Made by a program: the position numbers and the translations under genes
The notes under the pieces: generated by a model
Seen by the model: only the letters and a program-made list of their open reading frames with translations
Databases searched by the model: none
Told to the model about the DNA's origin: nothing
Assembly: GCA_033398695.1 (NCBI GenBank)
Contig: JAWKAU010000037.1
Coordinates: forward strand, 434,001-498,000
DNA from: Orobanche coerulescens
Taxonomy: Eukaryota; Streptophyta; Magnoliopsida; Lamiales; Orobanchaceae
Direction of reading: 5' to 3'
DNA: 64,000 bases
Part shown: piece by piece, positions 22,916 to 33,927 of the stretch
Numbering within the stretch: the stretch's first letter is position 1
How the letters are laid out: each line of letters opens with the position of its first letter

Positions 22916-24184
22916 TTTACCTTTGAAAAATCGGAGAAAATAAAATCTCGTGGCCATGCAATAAATCCACCTAAAGCTTCCCCCACAACTCTCACCTCAT
23001 CAGTCGCCACAGGGACTTCAGCGCTGGCATCTACGGCCTCCTCAACCACTACCTTAACCAAATGAGCTGGTAAAGGAGCACAATGTAGGGTCGAATCGCC
23101 CTGAATAACCCTACCGATAACAACTAGACGGGGAGGATGCTCGTCCACATAAAATCCAACTCGATGAGTGTCTCCAGTCCAAATCCTCTCTCCGGAAGGG
23201 CCAGAAATAGCATCAGCACAACTCCCCTTCGTGCTAACACGAGTAACCTCATCCGGTGTATGAATATCAACAGGCCGCTGGGAACTAGCACCCATTGTCT
23301 GGCCGAACTCTTTCCTCAAATTCTATGTGACATCAAGGGTGAGCTCTTTCCTTAACTGCTCCAACACATCTTTACTTACGGAAGACGTCAATCCACATGA
23401 TCGTCCAAAGTAATCGCGAATACCCACACCAAAAGCAATGCCACGAACACGACCAGGGTGCTCGGGTCTCCCAATGGCAGCCGCCAATATATCCTGTCGT
23501 CCCTCAGGAATGAAGGTACCTTGTGTATACTGCTTCTCCAAATCATCCTATAAAAATTTAATTTGGCACCATATTACAAAATTTTGAAATTTGCAAACAA
23601 CTGATACAAGTTGATGAAGGAGAAAAAACAATACAAGAATGTAGATAAAAATAATTGGGTAGAAAAGTGGTTATTTACATTTAATAAAGCAAATAATTTA
23701 CCTCATATTTTTAATGTTTGCTAACACTTAGCAACAAAAAAGGGGAGCTTTTTCTTTTTCTTACAAGAAAAAATAATTCTTAAAAAAGAACTTACAATCC
23801 TCTCGACAATCTCCCGTGCAACATCGGATGACGTACCCTCCCGTCTTTTTGTATGACCAAGCTTCCACCTTTGATGACGCGTAGGTGGAGACGGAGGATC
23901 AATAACAATATCTTCTTCAGATTTGGATACTTCTCGACGCTCCTTCATCTTCCTCTCCATCTCCCGTATATCCACCAAGTCGTACCCTCCTCGAGCCATA
24001 TAATGCGGAATGTTCATTTTGGCTAATTCTTGTTTCTTACTTCTTTGTTCTGATACAAGTATCAAATAATCCATAAACAATTTTATAAATATTTTCAAAT
24101 TCAAAACATTTTTTTCATATTTTATGTTCTTAATTAGAAATAGGTTCTTAATTAGAAATTGTTTTATTTGATTCTTGTAAAATT

Positions 24185-24663
24185 ATTCAGATTTTATGTT
24201 ATTAATTAGAAATTGTTTTATTTGATTGTGCGTTCATTATTTTCATCATTGAACTTAAAAAAAAAATTAAAACATTTTTTTATTTCAGATTTTATGTTAT
24301 TAATTAGAAATTATTTTATTTGATTGTGCGTTCATTATTTTCAGCATTGAACTTTAAAAAAAAACTTAAAACATTTTTTATTTCAGATTTTATGTTATTA
24401 ATTAGAAATTATTTTATTTGATTGTGCATTCATTATTTTCAAGATTGAACTTTAAAAAAAAACTTAAAACATTTTTTTATTTGATTTTATGTTATTAATT
24501 AGAAATTATTTTATTTGATTGTGCGTTCATTATTTTCAACATTGAACTTTAAAAAAACTTAAAACATTTTTTTATTCAGATTTTATGTTATTAATTAGAA
24601 ATTATTTTATTTGATTATGCGTTCATTATTTTCACATTGAACTTTAAAAAAACTTAAAACATT
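24185..24663. repeat. About 97-bp minisatellite, five copies, in intron
   Basis: Units starting attttatgttattaattag begin at 24191, 24289, 24387, 24484 and 24580 (spacing 98, 98, 97, 96). It lies in the intron between exons 2 and 3 of the TNP1/Ulp1-like gene. The matching intron of CACTA-3 (53822-54155) has only one or two diverged units. Confidence 0.9.
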
Positions 24664-26286
24664 GTATTCGGTTTTACCTCCCAAGCGGAGTCCTCACGAA
24701 TCCTTTTGAAATCTCTCCAGTCCTCCTCGGAGATACCATACTTGTCACAAGGAGGTTTTTCTTTGCTTGGACCATATATGTACTCACCGGTCAAATCAGA
24801 CTTAAACCGCCTCCATTTTACGCCAATGGATCGTAAACACGTCTTTTGAAAATGACCAAGATTGCTAATCTGGCTAACATCAAAATTGGCCTACATATTG
24901 ACAATTAAAACTAGAGTTAGCCACACAATGAGTGATGTAAAAAAACGAATGCTGCCACAATGAGTTGGCCTACATCAGACAAAGGAATGTCTGATGAGTT
25001 GGCCTAGATCGATGGAGACCACGGGAAGATGGCACTGTCTTGAGAAATCTCAAAAGTTTGGTATCAAAGAACTAGCAAGAACTGGGAAGGTAATATTATT
25101 TATTTGGTTAAGTGCCTTAGCTGATGAACATAAATGAGTAGGATGAGTACTTATACCACAGTTTCTTTGAGCTTGAGTTTAGCCATTGTATAAATGAGAT
25201 TTTTTTTTCTTGATTCTTAAACCGTCAATGTAAGGTATTCCTTTTAATGGCGGCCGAATCTGTCATTTTGGTTTGAGAACGGGATAGGGAGATTCATCTA
25301 CAATGTGTTATCGAGACTTGAAAACTGTTAAATCTTGGCTTTGTCTTGCTCATTAAGGATAGTATAGTTTATCCCAATGCACTTGTTTGAAAATCTCCTA
25401 GTGTTTTTCTTCATTCTCAATTTTCTTCATTAAGGATAGTATAGTTTATCGAATTTTTTATTGTGTGCGCATTGACACATAATAAGAAGTAGTTAATGTG
25501 CTTTGGAACATGATACGAAGCATTTAATATGCTTTATTTTATTGAAAATTATTTTACTGAAAATCACAATTTCATCATTATATTATATTAAATACTAGTA
25601 TAATAATTGTGAAATAGAGAAAGAAATTGTGATTTTCAATAAAATAATTTGTGATTTTCAGTAAATTAAAGTATATTAATTCAATTTGAAGCATGGTTGC
25701 AAAAAGAGTCATGTACCAATATATCCTGCCACAATATTTCTTTATCCGGCTTGTCAGGTACTTGCTTCCAACTCTTGTACAGTGTCGAGACATGATCTTT
25801 GGCAAGTTTTCCCAAGTACGTACTTAACTTCAATTTGTGTTCGTATTTGATCTTTCCCCGTACTGGATCAATGTGAAGAGGTAATTTTTTTCCGTCAACA
25901 CGGCGTTTCGACATACTTCTACATCGCGTGGGATTTCTCGATGTAGAAGTACTACGTGTATGAGCATCGAGAGACCGGGAGGAATGAGGAGAACGAGCGG
26001 GAGGAGTGTGAGGGGAACGAGAAGGAGACGCCATGTGCCTGCATTAATAAAACACAGAATGCCGACATAAGAAAGCAACCATAAGATAACTGGGACTCAT
26101 AAACAAGTAGCAAACCTTACATCAGTCATCAATAACGAGAAAACAGGGATAAATGATAAAGGGAGTACTCCAGCTTGAATATGAAAATTATCAAATTTTG
26201 TTTCATATTTCTGAAAGCAACCAATTCTGATGGGTGGGGTAGGGCAGGGGGGTTGAAGTTCAGCATAATTGATGTCTCCAGCAAAT

Positions 26287-26836
26287 CTGAAGATAAATAA
26301 ATAAATAAGTAAAAATAAAGCTTCACCAAACTTAAATCATATTTGAAGAAATGTAACAGCCTAAAATATTTAAGGATGGCCATGTGTTATTATCAGGAGA
26401 AACATTCAAAGAATACAACCGGTTTGAAGGGCTTAATTAGGAAAACAAACCACAAGTTTTCTTTAAAAATTGCAATACCCCTTAATAATTGTTTTCTCTA
26501 TTTACAAATTGCATCTCGGGTGATAGTCTGTTGTGGAAATTCACTCATATTTGAAGTTCAACAAGCGAGACTATCATCGAAGATAAATAAATAAATAAGT
26601 AAAAATAAAGCTTCACCAAACTTGAATCATATTTGAAGAAATGTAATGACTAAAATATTTAAGGATGGCCATGTGTTATTATCGGGAGAAACATTCACAA
26701 TACAACCAGTTTGAAGGGCTTAATTAGGAAAACAAACCCTGAAGTTTTCTTTAAAAATTGCAATACCCCTTAATAATTGTTTTTCTCTTTTACAAATTGC
26801 ATCTCGGTGATAGGTGTTGTGGAAATTCACTCAAGG
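26287..26836. repeat. 292-bp tandem duplication
   Basis: The sequence beginning gaagataaataaataaataag at 26287 is repeated from 26579 with about 90 percent or higher similarity by eye. It is non-coding. The rest of 26040-27530 has poly(A) near 27060-27090 and nothing else recognised. Confidence 0.85.
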
Positions 26837-27060
26837 TGGTGCTTGTAACACTTTACGAAGGTACTTGTAATTTTAAAAGATAAATGGAGTTTTCTATAAA
26901 TATATTAACCTTAAGGGGTAGTTCTGTAATCAGTCATTACAATTAAGCAAGGATAACAATAGAGAAGCATGACTCTAACTACCTGAGGTATTACAATGGC
27001 AAGATTTAGGACTCCGATCGCCAGTCCTGAACAAAAACAAAGCATTTAGGATGAAACCAA

Positions 27061-27091
<31 letters not shown>

Positions 27092-27537
27092 TGAATTAGC
27101 ACAAAAAAGAAAAGTAAAGTTTAAACACCTTGACCACCTCCTGAATCGTGATCATTTCGTGATATGAGAAAACGGTACACTATAAGTGATCTACAACGTT
27201 GGTTAAAAAAGCATCAACAGACACACCTTGTATAAAGTAATAATGTTTAATATCACAGAATGCCCCACATACGAAAAAACTGAAGACTAGTAACCAATGA
27301 ATCGTCCTTTGAAAACCGTCATCGACCGACTACATAAATAAAAAAAGGGAAAAAAGAAGAGAAACATGTTGCAAATAAATAAATAACGAAAACTTGTTGG
27401 GTCGACGATATTGGTGACAGATCAAGATAGACTAGTTCTAGATGAGGGCGAGTACTATAACAATGACCTTATTGGAATGAGAGTTATCCTTAAGGTGTGT
27501 GATTTTGCAAAACAGAAAAAAATTGCAGAGAAACAAC

Positions 27538-28663
27538 CTTTCCGTTTTCAATCTCCTCCTTGCCAACCACAAATGAGAGTATCTTGAGCTTCCCAGACCT
27601 GCAGCCAAATATATATCAACGACCACATACACAAGTTAACCACAAGATATTCTTGATAGTCACTGCTTGTAAGCATTTGGTTTTCCGTTTAAATATAACG
27701 AAAGCCAAATTCTGGCAACGCTTTTGTTAAAGCAGAGTAGATATTGCCCCCATAATTTCATGTAAAACAGTCATCTTTCCAACTTAAACTTCTTAAAGAT
27801 GTACCTTTATTTCATGATTACTCCAACCCAAGTATAGGTACTTGTAATATATAGATCGACAGGAAGACATGACTAATAAACTTGACGATGATGTATCACA
27901 TTTTAATACCGTTAATAAATAGTCAACTCATTCTTATGTAACAAACACAGTTTCAAATGGGACTCCTTTTTGTCGAACAAGAGTAATATCTATGTACGTA
28001 GTTATATGAAGAACTACAACATGGTATTAAGCACTGGAGCAAAATTTGTATCACCTTCTTGTTCACGGTCTTATCACTTATATCAACATCTACATAATAT
28101 CCAGCTTCATGAATCTGCTCCTTTACCTATCAAAAGTTACATAGGAGAGATCAGTAATATCTCGATATAATCGAACAGAAAAAAAACATATTTTTTCTAA
28201 CAATGATATAATATAAGTCGTTAAATAAGTTATATATTCTGTCACAATTTTGGCAGGAAAACTCAGATGAAATCTCTTGGTTAAATCTTAACTTTTCATT
28301 TTGACCTTAGTTAAGTAGGGGAAACACATTCAATCTGTGCTTCCTCCGTATTGGCATTATTGCAACTCCCAAATTAGACAATACAAATATAGAGAAGTTG
28401 CAGGTAAACAATAGAATAGAAAAACACAGTAATATGAACACAACCTGTACAGCATATGCTTGTGATTTATCAGACACTGAGCAAACAATAGCTTGACGTG
28501 GACTAAGCCACAGAGGCCATTTCCCCTTATAGTTCTCAATAAGTATAGATAACATGCGTTCAACCGACACAAGAACATCTCTGTGTATTATGACAGGTGT
28601 GTCCCCATTACTTTCATCTTACGAGTACGTCAAGTTGAAACGAGAAGGAAGTTGAAAGTCTAG
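27538..28663 (-). pseudogene. Captured threonyl-tRNA synthetase exons
   Basis: Three minus-strand exons with proper GT/AG borders encode parts of the ThrRS C-terminal region. Exon 28663-28445 (73 codons) has LDFQLPSRFNLTYS, one TAA, DTPVIIHRDVLVSVERML, then KGKWPLWLSPRQAIVCSVSD. This is the end of the catalytic domain and start of the anticodon-binding domain. Exon 28126-28055 has VKEQIHEAGYYVDVDISDKT. Exon 27598-27538 starts VWEAQ and, after a small deletion that shifts frame, gives SFVVGKEEIENGK. ThrRS charges tRNA-Thr. Introns of 318 and 456 bp are kept, so the fragment was copied at DNA level. It lies between the two CACTA-1 genes and is absent from that interval of CACTA-3. It cannot make a functional enzyme. 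Confidence 0.85.
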
Positions 28664-29076
28664 CTGTGGAAGGTACAATTGAATTAATATGTAAAATTTT
28701 ATTAATAAAATTTTATTTTGGACCATTTCTCGATTGTCATTAGTTATCTTATGAGCTTTTATTGTGTTATTAATATGTAAGTTTTATTATGCGACTCGCG
28801 AGTCGACTAAATTTGGTGATCGTTTTTAAAACATTGCTATACACACTACACATAGTGCATATACACACGCACACACACATTTTTTTTAATAACAAATAAT
28901 GAAATAATCTTAATTACTAAAATATAAATACTTGATTCTTCATAACAGAACGTTCAACATTAATATTAAAATTCAACAAAAACAACTTTATCATTAACAA
29001 TGTCACAAAATTGAACATTAATACTACAATTCAACATAATCGACTATGCCTTCATCATCAACTATCTAACTTGACT

Positions 29077-32000
29077 CTAGATAACAACGTTTTCCCATAT
29101 GCCTTCATCATGATCATCTCGAATGGCATGTATGTCGTCTGCTACATTTTCTTCAACGATAGTCGGCATCCGTGTTGATAAAAGAATAAACTCACAAATG
29201 TCAAAACTTGACTCTTCAGTTTCATTAATATCCACACTTCTACCCGGAATGACCACTGACAATATTTCATTGCATGGATCCTTGACATAAAACACCTGTT
29301 TAGCTTGATATGCCATGATAAAAGGCTCGTCAGTGTAAGCTATCTTATGAAGATCTACCAATGTAAAGCCCAGTTCATCGATTACCATACCCGTGTTATT
29401 ATCAACCCACTTACACTTAAAAATAGGCACTCTAAACTTAACATAATCAAGTTCCCATATATCTTCAATAACTCCATAGTAACTTGTCGATGCCATAACT
29501 AGATTTTTATCTTTCGAGCTTGAAAAGTGCATGGACTCGGCTTGAAGAGTAACTCCGCTATTTTGAACCGAACTTTTGTCATCTTGTGACTTTGTATAGA
29601 ATGAGTACTTATTGATATCATATCCATTACAAGTTACGACATCGGACTTCGGCCCGTAAGCTAGCCATTTTAACATTTCAGATGCGCTATCACTTTCAGA
29701 GATTTGTACCTTAAACCACCTCAAAAAAGTCTTATTATGTTCAATCAACAACCATTTCTCGCTCATTCGGGGATTCTTTGTCTTCAAAAGATTCTTGTGA
29801 GCAGACAAGTATGGAAGAACCTCATCAGTGTTATTCAAAACGTACAAATGTGCTTGAAGCACCTCATCGCGATTCTTGGTTAATATTTTAACACCCCGTG
29901 TACCCTTTCCATTAAGTTTCCCATCATGTCGAGACTTCGGAAGCCCTACAGATGGTGTTTGTGACATGTAATCTATGCAAGACTCGATTGCTTCTTGCAA
30001 TATACCTCTCAACAATAGATGCTTCTGGACGAAATGGGTTTTTACTATACCCTTTAAAAATCTTCATGTATCGCTCAATCGGAAACATCCATCGCAAATA
30101 AACGGGGCCACACTCTTCAATCTCTCTAACTACATGGACAAGTAAGTGAACCATAATATCAAAAAAAAGGAGGAAAATACATCTCCAATTGGCACAAGAT
30201 AACAACAGCCTCGTTTTTCCACTCATCCAAAACCAAAGGATCAATCACTTTGCTACATATAGAATTGAATAAAAAACACAAGCGAGTTATGGCATTTCTC
30301 ACTTTTTAGGCAAGACGTCACGTATAGCCACGGCTAGAAGTTGTTGCATCAAGACATGACAGTCATGAGACTTTAAGCCGGCCAATGTCGATTTTCATCG
30401 ATACAAGACTCTTAATATTCGACGAATAACCTTGTGGCACTTTAATGCCTTGTAAACAATTACAAAAGCTGATTTTCTCTCTTCGGATAAAGTATAACAT
30501 GCCGGGGGAAGATAAGTTCGTTTACCGACTACTTGCGGATGCAACTGAGGACGTATACCCATTTCCTCTAAGTCTTGACGAGCCTGGACACCATCCTTTG
30601 TTTTGTGTTTAACATTGAGAAGTGTGCCGATCACACTATCGCAAACATTTTTTTCGACATGCATAACATCTATGCAATGTCTAACATCTAGATGTCTCCA
30701 GTAAGGAAGATCAAAAATATTGACCTCTTCTTCCAAATGTTTGTCGTGTGACCTTCTTTTTAGTTTTTCCAAATATAGTATTTATGTTCTTCACACGATC
30801 ATACACTTGCTCACCTGTTAAGGGCATCGGCGCAAGTCCATTTTCTGGGAATCCATTAAAAGCTTTTCGCAATCTACGATACGGGTGATGGCGATTGAGA
30901 AACCTCCGATGTTGAGTGTAAACTATTTTATTTCCATGTTTCAACTGGATGTAGCTTGTGTTTTCTTCACATATAGGACATGCATGATGTCCCTTCACAC
31001 TATATCCACTCAAGTTTCCATATGCAGGAAAGTCATTAATCGTACAAAATAACATTGCACGCAACTTGAAACTTTGCTGGCGGTAACCATCAAACACGTA
31101 AATCCCTTCATCCCACATCATTCTCAAGTCATCAATCAACGGACTTAGATAAACATCTATGTCATTTCCTGGTTGTTTTGGTCCTGAAATCATCATTGAC
31201 AACATAACGTACTTCCGTTTCATACATAACCAATGAGGTAGATTATATATCACAAGTAAAACAGGCCAAGAGCTATGCTTGGTGCTTAAGTTACCGAACG
31301 GATTCATTCCATCTGTGGAAAGTCCAAGCCTAAGGTTTCTTGCGTCACTCCCTAAATCTGGAAATAAATGATCTATTTTCTTCCATTGTGCAGCATCAGC
31401 TGGATGACGAATTAGCCCGTCGCATTTTCTCTCATTTGCGTGCCATGTGAGATTCTTTGCATCATCTCTATTAGCAAACAATCGCTTGAACCTTGGAACA
31501 ATCGGAAGATACCATAACACCTTCGCGGGAGGTCCTTGTTGTGTGTTCTCTCCATCATTCTTCACTTTGTATCGTGATACCCCACACCTAGGACACTTAT
31601 GCAATTCTTCAAACTCTTTTCTGTACAGTATGCAATCATTGGGACAAGCGTGTATTTTTTTATACTCCATACCCATCGGACACAAAACCTTCTTCGCCTC
31701 ATAGGTACGCTTAGGCAATGTATTGCCTGTTGGTAGCATCTCATTCATCAACTGGAGCAATTCGGTGAAACTTTTGTCACTCCACCCATTTATTGCCTTC
31801 AAATTAACCAGCTTCAACACGGCAGATAGACGTGTGAAATTTTCACACCCCAGATACAATGGAGTCTCTGAATCACTTTTCAACGCATCATAAACATGAG
31901 CTCTTTGAAATGATTCTTGTCCGACATCACGAATCATTTCTTCAAATTGATCACCATCTATATCTACATGAGTGTTTCCAGTTGGAACATCTACTATTTC

Positions 32001-32226
32001 GCCATGCCATATCCACACCGTATAGTTGGTGTTTATCCCCTCACAAACAAGATGTTCATGAATTGTGTCAGCCTCATGTCGTCTCCCATTCATACACTTC
32101 ACACAAGGGAAAAAGTATCGTTCATCGGGTTCCAAGCGATGTTGTCGAGCAAATTTAAGAAATTGCTCAATTCCATTGTCATACTCCGCTTTTCGCACGA
32201 CTTGCATTCATCCAACTTCGATCCAT
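29077..32226 (-). pseudogene. TNP2-type CACTA transposase, broken
   Basis: The expected start MDRSWMNASRAK is at 32226. A one-base shift near 32190 puts the rest in the frame that reads EYDNGIEQFLKFARQHRL. The transposase-associated domain (FFPCVKCMNGRRHEAD, VWIWHGE) is followed by the TNP2 domain (STDGMNPFGNLSTKHSSWPV, FSAY-like NDFPAYGNLSGYSVKGHHAC, PICEENT, FGK). A second shift lies in an A-run near 30765. Next come FDLPYWRHLDVRHCIDVMHV, then DUF4218-like LKSHDCHVLMQQLLAVAIRD in broken frames and MFPIERYMKIFKGY. Finally the 29077-30015 frame has the DUF4216-like YYGVIEDIWELDYVKFRVPI. TNP2 cuts and joins the element ends. At least three frameshifts and stops near 30245-30395 make it non-functional. 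Confidence 0.88.
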
Positions 32227-32466
32227 TTCTTCTTTTATTACACATACTATGTTCATCAATTTTCTATTGTTTTGTATAAAGGGGAAGAATTTCATTTCTA
32301 TATGATTACTAACTTTTTGAAAATTATTTTGACAGAGAGAATGACAAAGGTATGGTAGTCCTATAATTGTTGTTTACAATAGAAACATGAACGACGGTTG
32401 TCAAAATAGAATTAACTGTATACTACGTCAACTTATGGCTTTGTCAAGATTGCTAACTCTATCTGC

Positions 32467-32590
32467 ACGAACCTGTTGGGAGAAGATCCTTAGACGAAAG
32501 TTAACATCTATCCCAAAGGAAGAAGATCCTTAAGAAGTTAACCAAAGCTATCCCAAAATAATTCGTGTTCCACAAAATAGTGTTGTCAAA
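32467..32590. repeat. 120-bp repeat unit, copy 2
   Basis: Near-identical to 20581-20700, starting tgttgggagaagatcctta, in the same orientation, and followed about 85 bases later by an AC-rich tract. It lies between the TNP2 start and the right end of CACTA-1. Confidence 0.8.
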
Positions 32591-32672
32591 AGCAACACAC
32601 ATAATTAAACACGCACACTCAACTAAATCGATTAAATTATACGACAAACAAGAAGAAAATAACATGTAAAAC

Positions 32673-32878
32673 TACATTACACACAAACAATACACACAAC
32701 ACAAACAAACACGATACACACACACACACACACTGCCACACACAATACACACACTGCCACACACACACACACACACAATACACACACACTGCCACACACA
32801 ATACACACACACACTGCACGCACACACACTGCCACACCTATACATGCACATACACACACAACACACACATTAAACATC
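32673..32878. repeat. AC-rich microsatellite
   Basis: (AC)n with repeated cactgccacac interruptions, upstream of the TNP2 start. Confidence 0.85.
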
Positions 32879-32954
32879 ACACAACAATCCTTAAAAGACT
32901 AGATAAAATTACCAAATAGGAACAAAGAAGAGAGTTCGGAATAATTACCAAATA

Positions 32955-33085
32955 ATTCGCGGTGGTCGATTGCGAAACGCCGAGGAGGTTGCGGGGGTCG
33001 CGAGGTCGCCGGAGTTCGCCGGGGTCACGAGGTTGCCGGAGGTCGCGGGGGTCACGAGGTCGCCGGAGGTCGCGGGTCGCCTGTG
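32955..33085. repeat. GC-rich minisatellite
   Basis: Imperfect units built from gtcgcgaggtcgccggag and ggggtcacgaggtcgccgg repeat about four times. This GC-rich block stands out from the A/T-rich surroundings, and lies between the right subterminal repeats and TNP2, where a promoter would be expected. Confidence 0.75.
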
Positions 33086-33167
33086 AAAAGTCGCGGAGTC
33101 AAGCGTAGGAAGAAAGAAAGGAAAAAAGAAGAAAGAAAGAAATAAACGGGTGTAATTAAATGGAAGT

Positions 33168-33466
33168 CTAACAGCGGTTTTCAAGTAACCGCTGTTAGAA
33201 CCCGCCAATTAACGGTGGTTATTAAGAAACCGCCGTAAAATATGAAAAATTAACGGCGGTTTCTTAATAACCGCCGTTAATTGGCGGATTTTAACAGCGG
33301 TTTTACAGAAACCGCCGTTAACTGTCTTAATTTAACAGCGGTTTCTGTAATAATCGTTGTTAAATTTTCATAGTATTTACGAACCGTGCCACCGCACAAA
33401 TTTAACAGCGGTTTTACGATAACCGCTGTTAATTGTCCGCTGTTAAATGGGTATTTTGTAGTAGTG
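33168..33466. repeat. CACTA-1 right terminal and subterminal repeats
   Basis: Six or more hairpin units such as aacagcggttttcaag with taaccgctgtt, and aacggcggtttct with aataaccgccgtt, occupy 33168-33448. They are followed by the 13-bp terminal repeat ending at 33466. The core words match those at the left end. Confidence 0.88.
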
Positions 33467-33486
33467 TCAAGGCGATTGGGGACTTA

Positions 33487-33838
33487 GGCTCTGTTTTTTT
33501 GCACTGAATGAATTTGAAGCAATTAATCGAATCGCCCAGGCTGAATGGATTCGAAGTAGTGATCAAACAGAATGGACTGAATCGAATGAAATATATATTA
33601 AGGGTAAATAATAATAATAATGGTAAATAATAATAATAGTATTCAACAACAACAACGATAATAGTAATATTATTAGTAATAATAACAATAATAATAATAA
33701 TTAAGATTAACAATAATAATAATAAGAAGAACTAAACTGAACTGAACTGAATGGACCTGAACCGAACTGAACTGAACTGAATGGTCCTGAACTGAACTGA
33801 ACTGAAAAACTAAAAAATAAGTCCAAAAGAACAGGGCC
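33487..33838. mobile_element. MITE, PIF/Harbinger (Tourist)-like, 352 bp
   Basis: Termini ggctctgtttttttgcact and, inverted, ggccctgttcttttggact are flanked by TTA at 33484-33486 and 33839-33841. GGSCCTGTT-type ends and TTA duplications are typical of Tourist-like MITEs. The inside has (aat)n and gaactgaactgaactgaatg repeats and no gene. Confidence 0.75.
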
Positions 33839-33927
33839 TTAGATGTTTCTTCTAATAGTTGTACTTTTTCGAGTATATATATAGAGCATAATGTTGTTTC
33901 TGATAAGCTCTCGAGATTGCATCTCAT

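Larger units (their letters stand above)
20761..26034 (-). pseudogene. TNP1-like / Ulp1 (C48) CACTA gene, broken
   Basis: A multi-exon minus-strand gene can be pieced together. Exon 1 is 26034 to about 25719 (Ser/Arg-rich start MASPSRSPHTPPARSPHSSR, then YEHKLKLSTYLGKLAKDH). Exon 2 is 24890-24678 (YGPSKEKPPCDKYGISEEDW). Exon 3 is about 24092-23797 (charged, KMKERREVSKSEEDI). Exon 4 is about 23548-22930 with one in-frame TAG at 23323-23325, and ends in VVGEALGGFIAWPRDFI, the TNP1/En/Spm signature. After an inserted LINE, Ulp1-like exons follow at 21808-21567, 21290-21128, 21021-20917 and 20842-20761. The HHWQLLVI motif keeps the catalytic His region, but the usual DSLH aspartate reads CSLH, and I found no cysteine exon. 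Exon edges are from GT/AG sites read by eye. Confidence 0.7.
17669..33466 (-). mobile_element. CACTA-1: complete CACTA (En/Spm) transposon, 15.8 kb
   Basis: The element starts CACTACTACAAAA at 17669 and ends TTTTGTAGTAGTG at 33466, perfect 13-bp terminal inverted repeats. It is flanked by TCA at 17666-17668 and 33467-33469, the 3-bp target duplication typical of CACTA elements. Hairpin-type subterminal repeats lie at both ends. Two genes are on the minus strand: TNP2 (29077-32226) and a TNP1/Ulp1-like gene (20761-26034). Between them lie captured threonyl-tRNA synthetase fragments; a LINE has inserted in the second gene. Both genes carry lesions, so the element is probably non-autonomous now. 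Confidence 0.93.

Noticed and set aside
24185..24663. CRISPR-like regular array
   Set aside because: The whole unit repeats without unique spacers, it is A/T-rich intron sequence, and the genome is a plant nuclear genome.
26129..26594. Two frames of 83-84 residues
   Set aside because: They lie on a non-coding tandem duplication and differ between its two copies.
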